Assembly: GCA_050116035.1 (NCBI GenBank)
Contig: JASFPJ010000205.1
Location: 1 to 6,276 of the forward strand
DNA: 6,276 nt
From: SOIA01 sp050116035
GTDB lineage: Bacteria > Acidobacteriota > Aminicenantia > Aminicenantales > Aminicenantaceae
Direction of reading: 5' to 3'
This document shows positions 1-5,692 of the stretch, in pieces; position 1 is the first letter of the stretch; each line of letters opens with the position of its first letter. The translations under genes were made by a program, and so were the position numbers. The notes below the pieces were generated by a model. The model had not been told where the DNA came from, made no database searches, and saw only the letters and a list, made by a program, of their open reading frames with translations.

Positions 1-180
1 CTGGGTCACCATCTTCTTGTACTGGTGGACATACTTTGGATAGAGAAAGCGCAAAAAAAGCATATTGATCTTCACGCCCCTTCTGCTGAGTTTACTGACA
101 ATGATCATGGTCACTACAATATTGAAAATCATAACTGCCAATCCTAGATATAAAAATAGATTAGATATGATAATCATCAT
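1..180 (-). CDS. Small membrane protein, N-terminal part (runs off window)
   Basis: This is the first 60 codons of a minus-strand gene that continues past the left edge of the window. The reading frame is open throughout. The protein begins MMIIISNLFLYLGL and has one clear hydrophobic segment at about residues 6-28. A basic stretch (SKLSRRGVK) follows, then an aromatic and basic stretch (FLRFLYPKYVHQYKK). This pattern suggests an inner-membrane protein with an outside N-terminus and a positively charged cytoplasmic face. A strong Shine-Dalgarno sequence, GGAGGAG, lies at 184-190. There are two ATG codons in tandem; the first is 3 bases from the SD and the second 6 bases, so the second (start at 177) may be the one used. 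I do not recognise the family and assign no function. It is divergent from the permease gene at 598. Confidence 0.6.
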   Translation of the reverse strand, partial: MMIIISNLFLYLGLAVMIFNIVVTMIIVSKLSRRGVKINMLFLRFLYPKYVHQYKKMVTQ

Positions 181-228
181 GAACTCCTCCAGTTTATGCC
201 ATCCATAAGATTGTGCGTCTCCTGTCGC

Positions 229-336
229 TCACTTGCGAATAACTCTCTCCATGATGTGCTTAGCTGCATCAATCATCACACGCCAGAGAAGGGGCTGAGA
301 TGCTTCGTCATTCCTGGCAAACGAAATTCTTCCCAT
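229..336 (-). CDS. Doubtful 35-residue ORF upstream of the membrane-protein gene
   Basis: This ORF of 35 codons plus TGA reads in the same direction as the partial membrane-protein gene. It starts MGRISFARNDEASQPLLW and ends in a possibly amphipathic helix (MIDAAKHIMERVIRK). Only a weak AGG lies about 9-10 bases upstream of the ATG. Its stop is 48 bases before the next start codon, so it could be a leader peptide or a small operon member. Against this, the segment ARNDEAS is encoded by DNA that resembles a dispersed non-coding repeat, and such repeats commonly yield spurious ORFs of this kind. I recognise no family and think it is more likely not a gene. Confidence 0.18.
   Translation of the reverse strand: MGRISFARNDEASQPLLWRVMIDAAKHIMERVIRK
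296..315. repeat. Possible copy of a dispersed intergenic repeat
   Basis: Read on the minus strand, this stretch contains AGGAATGACGAAGCA followed by TCTCA. That closely resembles a core (GAGGAATGACGAAGCAATCTC-like, one base longer) that I remember as widespread in intergenic repeats of many environmental bacteria. Only one copy is present here, so the repeat character cannot be shown from this sequence. Position in an intergenic gap fits the idea. Confidence 0.25.
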
Positions 337-484
337 GATTTATAACCTGCCAGCATCACAGAAATCCCATTCCTTATATGTATAGACTTGTTTGGTGCGT
401 ATTTGTTACACCCAAAAAGCATATATAGATGCATCAGTGACTGTTTTTATGACGTCAGAATCAATGTTCGGCATAGAACACTGC

Positions 485-503
485 GTGTTACGGAAACGAA
501 CAC
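485..503 (+). promoter_or_regulatory. GAAA-capped hairpin in the probable permease leader
   Basis: GTGTT at 485-489 pairs with AACAC at 499-503. Inside it, CG at 491-492 pairs with CG at 497-498 and closes a GAAA loop, leaving one unpaired A at 490. As RNA this would be a 7-bp stem with a single bulge and a stable GNRA tetraloop, about 95 bases before the permease start codon. It may be a leader-RNA element or chance. No known riboswitch is recognised. Confidence 0.3.
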
Positions 504-540
504 TTACTCATCCACAATCCAGGGGGATCTCGACTTATAC

Positions 541-555
541 CCTGATAATATCAGG
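541..555. promoter_or_regulatory. 15-bp palindrome, possible operator
   Basis: CCTGATA and TATCAGG flank a single central A, giving two perfect 7-base arms. The site ends 42 bases before the permease start codon. Such symmetry is typical of a dimeric repressor operator; as RNA it would instead form a 6-bp hairpin with a 3-base loop. No regulator gene is present in the window to link to it, and the family of any binding protein is unknown. Confidence 0.35.
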
Positions 556-584
556 TGGTACATTTCTTGCAGAGATAAAGTTAC

Positions 585-590
585 AGAGGT
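585..590 (+). promoter_or_regulatory. Shine-Dalgarno fixing the permease start at 598
   Basis: AGAGGT lies 7 bases before the ATG at 598. This supports 598 as the start rather than the in-frame TTG at 388, which would add 70 residues not typical of the family. Confidence 0.6.
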
Positions 591-597
591 TAAAGCC

Positions 598-3000
598 ATG
601 TTTAAAAACTATTTGAAAATTGCCCTGCGCAATCTGACAAAACAAAAAATTTATTCATTCATCAATATTTTAGGTCTGTCAGTCGGCTTAGCTGGCGCCA
701 TCCTGATCTTCCTTTTTGTGCAGAACGAGCTGTCTTACGATCGGTTTCACCAAAATTCAGAAAAATTGTTCCGCGTTTTCGTTTTTTTCCATGCGCCGGA
801 TGGAAGCATCGACAGAGCATTCAGAGGAGTGACTATGCCACAGGGACCTGCAATGGAAGAGTATTTCCCGGAAATCACTCACTCCATCCGTGTGGACAGC
901 AATCCTGCCACTGTTAAAATTGAAGGGAATCTCTACAACGAAAGAATCACACAAGTGGACAAACCTTTCTTCCAGGCATTTTCCTTCCCCTTGATTACAG
1001 GCAACCCAACTTCCGTGTTTTCCCAGGGCAATTCCATAGTCCTCACTGAAAATCACGCGCGGAAATATTTCGGAGATGCCAATCCCATCGGCAAAACTTT
1101 ATCCGTGACCTACGGGCAGGAAAAGGGTGATTTTGTGGTCACGGGAGTTGCGGAGCAACCTCCTCCAAACTCCTCCATCACCTTTGACATACTGATTGAT
1201 ATCGAGAGTGGAAACAGACTCCAGATGAACAGAAGATGGCAGGATAATTGGGGTGGTTTTGGATGGCAGACGTATGTTCTCCTTAACAACAAAGATTCTG
1301 TCAGCCGCATAATGGATAAGTTCCCAAATTTCACCAGCCAGTATTACGCACCTGAAATCGAGGAATGGCGCAATAGGGGACGGTGGAAGGGGGAAGGCTT
1401 GCCTATTTCATTCGGGCTCCAGCCCATCACACGTGTTCACCTGGACCCACGAGTCCAAGGGTCACTCAACATGAGCGCTATATTCATCCTCAGCGGCATC
1501 GCCTTTATTGTGCTGTTCATCGCCTGCATCAATTTTACGAACCTCTCCATCGGACGGGCTTCCACTCGTTCCTTAGAGGTCGGCATGCGTAAAGTCCTGG
1601 GCGCAGAACGACATCAACTCATCCGTCAGTTCTGGGGAGAATTCCTGGCTATAACTGGAATTGCCTTGGTTGCTTCTATTGTCCTGGCGGAGCTGATGCT
1701 TCCGACCTTCAACCGTCTTTCTGGCAGAAGTCTGAGCCTTGGAGGAATTTTTCAACCTGTACAGATCTTATTCCTCCTGGCTCTGTTCATCATTGTGGGT
1801 ATTGCCTCAGGAAGTTATCCGGCTCTGGTCATGTCCGGATTCAGGCCAGTGGAAATCCTCAGAGGGAAGCTGAGAATCGGTGGAAAAAAACCATTAACGC
1901 GAGCCCTAGTCGTCGTCCAATTTGCCCTCTCCATTTTTCTCATCATTGCCACAATCATCATGGGACGCCAGATCCATTTCATGGTCACTGCGGATCCCGG
2001 CTTTAACAAGGAGGGAGTGGTGGTCATTCCAGTGCAAGAGTCAGAGGCTGAAGCCAGCAACACTATCATGAAGTTATTCCGAGAACGCATGATCCAACAG
2101 CCAAATGTCATCTCTATCTCGGGATCAAGCACTCGCATTGGCGATGTGGGCGTTTACCCCTTCAAAAAGGATGGCCGGGAAGTCCTGGTGTACCAAAACC
2201 GTGTGGATTATGATTTTTTCAAGACAATGGGTATCGAAGTGGTTCAGGGACGTTCCTTCTCTCCCGAACTCGCCACTGATAAGGAGGGTGTGGTCGTCAA
2301 CGAGAAACTACTCAAAGACCTGGGAATAGAAGATCCCCTGGGCAAACCGCTCAAGGGATATTACATCCCTTTAACGATTATCGGCGTGGTCAAGGATTAT
2401 GTCTTTGACGATTTCCGGAACAGCATCCTTCCGGCTCTGCATCATAACAAGCCGAACTGGGGAATTAATCAGATGCTGGTGCGGATCTCATCGGAAAACA
2501 TCTCCGTGACTCTTGCGCTGTTGGAAAAAACCTGGAAGGATATCCAGCCGGATAAACCCTTTATGTATTCATTCCTGGACGATACGCTGGAGGCCATGTA
2601 TAACGAAGAAAAAAGATGGGGAGCAATCGTGGGCTATTCCTCAGCGCTGGCTGTTCTCATCGCCTGTATGGGCATCTTCGGGCTGACATCCATCGCTGTC
2701 AACCGCAGGACCAAAGAAATCGGCATCCGCAAAGTCCTGGGGGCCAGTGCACCTCAGATCATCAATATATTGATGAGGGAATTCTTCTTGCTTGTGGGAA
2801 TTGCCAATATCATCAGCTGGCCTTTGGCCTACTTTGCGATGAAGACTCTTCTCGATAATTATTATTACCGCATAACCCTGGGACTGCAGTATTTCATCCT
2901 GGCAGGAGTCCTGTCCTTCCTCATTGCTGTGCTCACCACTGTTTTCCTGGCCACCAGAGCAGCTGTTACCAATCCTGTGGACTCACTCCGGTATGAATAG
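598..3000 (+). CDS. FtsX/MacB-type ABC transporter permease, 800 residues
   Basis: This is an inner-membrane permease with duplicated FtsX and MacB periplasmic-core domains, of the type that works with a separate LolD/MacB-like ATPase. The N-terminus (MFKNYLKIALRNLTKQKIYS) is typical of the roughly 800-residue form. Predicted order: TM1 at about 22-43; first periplasmic domain 44-292; TM2 293-315, TM3 347-368, TM4 388-410 and TM5 433-456; second periplasmic domain 457-675; then TM6 676-700, TM7 726-748 and TM8 765-786. The two halves each carry the cytoplasmic motif E(V/I)G(M/I)RKVLGA, at 327-336 and 707-716, where such permeases contact the ATPase. The length is normal and the frame is intact. 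The start at 598 is chosen from the family N-terminus and the SD at 585. No ATPase, membrane-fusion protein or regulator gene is adjacent, so the substrate is unknown; export of a peptide, lipid or lipoprotein is possible from the family. Confidence 0.92.
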   Translation: MFKNYLKIALRNLTKQKIYSFINILGLSVGLAGAILIFLFVQNELSYDRFHQNSEKLFRVFVFFHAPDGSIDRAFRGVTMPQGPAMEEYFPEITHSIRVDSNPATVKIEGNLYNERITQVDKPFFQAFSFPLITGNPTSVFSQGNSIVLTENHARKYFGDANPIGKTLSVTYGQEKGDFVVTGVAEQPPPNSSITFDILIDIESGNRLQMNRRWQDNWGGFGWQTYVLLNNKDSVSRIMDKFPNFTSQYYAPEIEEWRNRGRWKGEGLPISFGLQPITRVHLDPRVQGSLNMSAIFILSGIAFIVLFIACINFTNLSIGRASTRSLEVGMRKVLGAERHQLIRQFWGEFLAITGIALVASIVLAELMLPTFNRLSGRSLSLGGIFQPVQILFLLALFIIVGIASGSYPALVMSGFRPVEILRGKLRIGGKKPLTRALVVVQFALSIFLIIATIIMGRQIHFMVTADPGFNKEGVVVIPVQESEAEASNTIMKLFRERMIQQPNVISISGSSTRIGDVGVYPFKKDGREVLVYQNRVDYDFFKTMGIEVVQGRSFSPELATDKEGVVVNEKLLKDLGIEDPLGKPLKGYYIPLTIIGVVKDYVFDDFRNSILPALHHNKPNWGINQMLVRISSENISVTLALLEKTWKDIQPDKPFMYSFLDDTLEAMYNEEKRWGAIVGYSSALAVLIACMGIFGLTSIAVNRRTKEIGIRKVLGASAPQIINILMREFFLLVGIANIISWPLAYFAMKTLLDNYYYRITLGLQYFILAGVLSFLIAVLTTVFLATRAAVTNPVDSLRYE

Positions 3001-3024
3001 GGGGATGTTTTTTGATTGTATTGT

Positions 3025-3061
3025 GGCTATGACCTGAATAATTTATAGCCTAATTTTTTTT
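3025..3061 (+). terminator. Probable intrinsic terminator of the permease gene
   Basis: GGCTAT at 3025-3030 pairs with ATAGCC at 3045-3050, extendable by a G-U and an A-U pair. An eight-T run at 3054-3061 follows after a TAA spacer, and another T-run comes a little later. It begins 25 bases after the permease stop codon and reads correctly for plus-strand transcription. The loop is about 10-14 bases and the stem modest, so strength is uncertain. It lies within the last codons of the convergent glycosyltransferase gene. On the minus strand the hairpin is not followed by T residues, so it would not serve that gene. Confidence 0.5.
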
Positions 3062-4277
3062 GATTTTTGTCCCAACGTTTCACTAAATACTTCTTTTCAG
3101 CCTCGAACACTCTGACTATGCTCTCAAAATATTCTTCACATTCTTTCGTATCCTTTTGAGCGGTTTTATTGACAAACGACAAGATTCGGGAATGGTAAAA
3201 CGGGATCATCGACTCAATCAATTGTTCCTTGGGAACTAAATAATTCCGGTAGGCAATCGCATAATTAAACAGAATCCTCGCCCAGAGATCACTCCGATAA
3301 TAAAATTCTTTCTTTGGAATCTTCTTTGTTTTTTGAATCTCTGTGAGTTCAGTTCTCGGGAGAATTTTTTTCCAGATATCTCCGAATGTATCAAATCCCG
3401 AGATGAAACTCTTGTACAGAGCGTCCGTATTTACTTTGACAGGGGGTGGGTTCTCTTTCACACCCAGGCCGAATCCAAATATGCTGCTCGGCCGGCTTGT
3501 TCTAATATCTTTCCAGAAATACTCAAAATCAATCATCAAGTCAAAAATGGTCGTGATCACCTGCATAAACATAGGGCCAAGATGTTTGGCCGGATCCTTG
3601 GTTCGATGGCTCTTGGGCGATCCCAAAAAAGTCTGACAGACGTTAAACCTACGGGCAATGGCGACTGTTGTCATCCATATATCGATCCCATAATTGGCAA
3701 TCCTTTTGTTCCATATTTTTTCTGATAAAAATGCTTGGGCCATTCTCCTCGAAAACCCAAAATCTCCCCCTATGGGCTGCCTGACTCTGAGACCGAAAAG
3801 AGTCCTGAGGAGCGGATAGGCAATATGATTCGTGATCGAGCCGTCATACTTGTGCCGGATATAAATGGGCGTGACATATTGAAAACCCGAAAAAAGCGGC
3901 TCGCCTAAGTATTGAATCCATTCAGGAGTGATACTCTTCAAATCTGCGTCCACAACCACCACCGCCTTGGCTTGAAGTTCAACAGTCGCTTCAAACAGAT
4001 TCCTTAAATTGCTTCCCTTGCCCGTGACTCCTTGTGGAGTGGATATATAAATCTTGGGGATCTCTGTGGGTGTGTTGAGAAAAACATCTTTTGTTCCATC
4101 CGGTGACCGATTGTCGGCATTGATAATCACGGATTGTTTATCGGGAAAATATTTGATCAGGCCCTGACTGGCCACCTGTGTTGGATAAGAGATTGAATCA
4201 GCCTCCTTGTAGGAGGGAATACCCACAATGATATCTACCTTCTCCACACGGTCGGGATTTTCGACGACGACTTCCAT
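3027..4277 (-). CDS. GT-A fold glycosyltransferase, mannosylglycerate/glucosylglycerate synthase-like
   Basis: This 416-residue protein has no signal peptide or membrane segment, so it is probably cytoplasmic. The GT-A domain shows VGIPSYKEADSI (18-29), NADNRSPDGT (53-62), a GKGSNLRNLFE stretch (87-97) and VVDADL (108-113), whose D-A-D is the metal and nucleotide-sugar binding DXD motif. RQPIGGDFGFSRR (166-178) and YGIDIW (196-201) form the usual acceptor-side and catalytic region. His224 in KSHR (222-225) matches the place of the third metal ligand in mannosylglycerate synthase. The rest (about 235-416) is largely helical, as in that enzyme, and total length is close to it. I therefore infer a GT78/GT81-like or GT2-like enzyme that transfers a sugar from GDP- or UDP-sugar to a small acceptor; the donor and acceptor cannot be told. 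The SD GAGGAG at 4284-4289 is 6 bases from the ATG. It lies 39 bases downstream of namZ on the same strand. Confidence 0.8.
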   Translation of the reverse strand: MEVVVENPDRVEKVDIIVGIPSYKEADSISYPTQVASQGLIKYFPDKQSVIINADNRSPDGTKDVFLNTPTEIPKIYISTPQGVTGKGSNLRNLFEATVELQAKAVVVVDADLKSITPEWIQYLGEPLFSGFQYVTPIYIRHKYDGSITNHIAYPLLRTLFGLRVRQPIGGDFGFSRRMAQAFLSEKIWNKRIANYGIDIWMTTVAIARRFNVCQTFLGSPKSHRTKDPAKHLGPMFMQVITTIFDLMIDFEYFWKDIRTSRPSSIFGFGLGVKENPPPVKVNTDALYKSFISGFDTFGDIWKKILPRTELTEIQKTKKIPKKEFYYRSDLWARILFNYAIAYRNYLVPKEQLIESMIPFYHSRILSFVNKTAQKDTKECEEYFESIVRVFEAEKKYLVKRWDKNQKKLGYKLFRS

Positions 4278-4283
4278 TTCATT

Positions 4284-4289
4284 CTCCTC
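4284..4289 (-). promoter_or_regulatory. Shine-Dalgarno of the glycosyltransferase gene
   Basis: GAGGAG on the minus strand, 6 bases before the ATG at 4277. It is strong, in contrast to the absence of any such site before namZ, and it fixes the start of this gene. Confidence 0.7.
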
Positions 4290-4299
4290 ACATGAAGAA

Positions 4300-4327
4300 A
4301 TTATACGATTTTGAGTCTATCTGTACA
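4300..4327 (-). promoter_or_regulatory. Possible internal promoter for the glycosyltransferase gene
   Basis: On the minus strand a perfect -10 hexamer TATAAT (4300-4305) lies 16 bases after TGTACA (4322-4327), which matches four of six positions of TTGACA. Transcription would start near 4293 and leave a leader of about 15 bases containing the Shine-Dalgarno sequence. The -35 overlaps the last codons of namZ. The glycosyltransferase could thus be expressed both with namZ and alone. Confidence 0.38.
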
Positions 4328-5570
4328 GCAGATATTTTTGACGAAGCTTTGCAAACTTCTCAATCTCTCGGTTCCACTCCTCCAAAATAGAGTCTGGATT
4401 CCTCATTTTATTGATAGAATCCCGGAAAGACTGGATGCCGATCAACCGCTCCAGATTCCGTCTGAGCTCAAGCTTTTCAGGATAAAGTTTTTTCAATGTC
4501 ACCAGGAGATAAACCATGACTTGGACCGGACGCATCTGTTCCCTGTCCGTTATGACCATTTCTAAACCGTGGACCATTTCATCCCTGTATTTTGACTGAG
4601 TGGCCGCTCCGGGAAGACTCACTGGGGTGTAGGATACCGGCTTAAAATAAATTCCTGGCAGGGCGTAGTCATTCATCACGTCCGCAAGTTTCACACTATC
4701 GATCCAGGGTGCGCCAAACTGCTCGAACGGTCTCATCGTGCCCCGTCCTTCAGAAACATTGAGCGCTTCCACCAAGCACAATCCTGGGTATAGAGTTGCG
4801 GTCAGTATGGACGGAATATTCGGGGAGGGTTTGATCCAAGGCAGCCCCGTCTCATCAAACCACATATCTCTCCTCCAGCCTTCCAGCGGAATAACTTGAA
4901 ACGTCAATCGTCCCATCCGCTCCATCCAATTTTCCTCTTTTATCATCCCTGCCAGCTCACCCGGAGTCATTCCGTACCGGATGGGGATGGGGAATTTCCC
5001 GACAAAAGAGGCATACTGTTCCTCGAGGATGGGGCCTTCGATAACGGTCCCCGTTATCGGATTGGGGCGGTCAAGCACGATAAACTCTTTTCCCAGTTCC
5101 GCAGCAGCCTCCATAGCTAAGCCCATCGTGCTGATAAAAGTGTAAAACCGGGCACCGACATCCTGAATATCGAAGAGCAGCACATCGATGTCTTCCAACA
5201 TCTGTTCGGTGGGTTTGAGATGTTCACCATACAAACTCCAGATGCGAATTCCTGTCCTCTCATCTATATAGGATGCGACCTTCACAGCATCAGGGAAATC
5301 TCCTCTGATACCGTGCTCAGGGGCAAACAGGGCTTTTATTTCTATTCGAGGAAATTTGGAGAGAATGTCCACGATATGTTCGCCGTTTGAGGCGATTCCC
5401 GTTTGATTGGTGATGATCCCCACTCTTTTGCCCTCCAAAAGTGCCATGTGTTTTTCCAGAAGAACGTCCAATCCAACTTTGACTTTTTTCTTGTCAGCCC
5501 GGCAGAAGAGAAAGACAGAGGTGCATAAAAAGACCAGGAGTGAGATTTTTAAGAATGTATTCCCTCTCAT
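4317..5570 (-). CDS. namZ: Exported NamZ/DUF1343 protein, probable exo-beta-N-acetylmuramidase (GH171)
   Basis: The family, represented by B. subtilis NamZ (formerly YbbC), releases terminal N-acetylmuramic acid from the non-reducing end of peptidoglycan fragments outside the cytoplasm. The 417 residues are full length for it. Residues 1-25 form a signal peptide: a basic start, a hydrophobic core (ISLLVFLCTSVFLF), and a possible cleavage site after CRA. Cys23 is not in a canonical lipobox, so a lipoprotein is less likely. Family motifs are GIITNQTG (51-58), LFAPEHGIRG (81-90), FDIQDVGARFYT (133-144), DRPNPI (167-172) and NVSEGRGT...PFEQFGAPW (271-289). The Glu of the PEHG motif is a candidate catalytic residue, as I recall from the family. 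The C-terminal part (about 290-417) matches the second NamZ domain in size. The start at 5570 is the only one available: an in-frame stop lies four codons upstream. No Shine-Dalgarno precedes it. No muropeptide-recycling genes (murQ, nagZ, amiE) are adjacent. Confidence 0.88.
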   Translation of the reverse strand: MRGNTFLKISLLVFLCTSVFLFCRADKKKVKVGLDVLLEKHMALLEGKRVGIITNQTGIASNGEHIVDILSKFPRIEIKALFAPEHGIRGDFPDAVKVASYIDERTGIRIWSLYGEHLKPTEQMLEDIDVLLFDIQDVGARFYTFISTMGLAMEAAAELGKEFIVLDRPNPITGTVIEGPILEEQYASFVGKFPIPIRYGMTPGELAGMIKEENWMERMGRLTFQVIPLEGWRRDMWFDETGLPWIKPSPNIPSILTATLYPGLCLVEALNVSEGRGTMRPFEQFGAPWIDSVKLADVMNDYALPGIYFKPVSYTPVSLPGAATQSKYRDEMVHGLEMVITDREQMRPVQVMVYLLVTLKKLYPEKLELRRNLERLIGIQSFRDSINKMRNPDSILEEWNREIEKFAKLRQKYLLYR

Positions 5571-5578
5571 TGAATATA

Positions 5579-5607
5579 CTTATACATAATAATACTGAGA
5601 GAGACAA
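5579..5607 (-). promoter_or_regulatory. Promoter of namZ, possibly giving a leaderless mRNA
   Basis: On the minus strand, TTGTCT (5602-5607; four of six matches to TTGACA) and TATAAG (5579-5584; five of six matches to TATAAT) are separated by the ideal 17 bases. The -10 ends only 8 bases before the namZ ATG. Transcription would start at about 5570-5572, at or next to the start codon. This agrees with the lack of a Shine-Dalgarno sequence before namZ. Confidence 0.5.
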
Positions 5608-5645
5608 TTGCTAATTTTCACCATAGAACCAAGTCAGGGGACATC

Positions 5646-5686
5646 AGCGGTTCAAATGAGGTGAATGGCTCATCCACACAACCGCT
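5646..5686 (-). other. Nested inverted repeat after the histidine kinase gene
   Basis: AGCGGTT (5646-5652) and AACCGCT (5680-5686) are perfect 7-base arms. Inside the 27-base loop, ATGAG (5656-5660) and CTCAT (5669-5673) form a second 5-bp stem. In minus-strand RNA it starts 6 bases after the kinase stop codon. No T-run follows, so it is not a standard intrinsic terminator. It may be a 3'-end stabiliser, a Rho-dependent end structure or an operator before the namZ promoter. Confidence 0.4.
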
Positions 5687-5692
5687 CCATCT

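Larger units (their letters stand above)
191..597. other. Divergent intergenic region of about 400 bases
   Basis: This region separates the minus-strand membrane-protein gene from the plus-strand permease gene, so regulatory signals for both should lie here. I see no convincing long gene. It contains a doubtful 35-codon minus-strand ORF (229-336), a sequence resembling a dispersed repeat (296-315), an imperfect 14-bp palindrome (419-432), the 8-bp palindrome TGACGTCA (450-457), a short hairpin (485-503) and a 15-bp palindrome (541-555). No good -35/-10 pair was found for either gene. The best plus-strand candidate (TTGTTA at 403, TATAGA at 424, spacing 15) is weak. The reading frame of the permease stays open upstream to a TTG at 388, but that stretch does not look coding. 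Confidence 0.6.

Noticed and set aside
388..597. In-frame 70-residue extension of the permease from a TTG at 388
   Set aside because: No ribosome-binding site, atypical composition, and the family N-terminus (MFKNYLKIALRNL) begins exactly at 598 with an SD 7 bases before it.
3333..3725. 130-codon plus-strand ORF opposite the glycosyltransferase
   Set aside because: It is antisense to a well-supported gene, with no family resemblance or ribosome-binding site of note.
5496..5569. NamZ as a lipoprotein through Cys23
   Set aside because: The residues before Cys23 (V-F-L-F) do not fit a lipobox, which needs a small residue just before the Cys; an ordinary signal peptide is more likely.
5567..5587. 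Six-codon ORF (MYKYIQ) overlapping the namZ start as an ATGA, as a translational-coupling leader
   Set aside because: It has no Shine-Dalgarno sequence and overlaps the predicted -10 hexamer, so it would lie outside the transcript.
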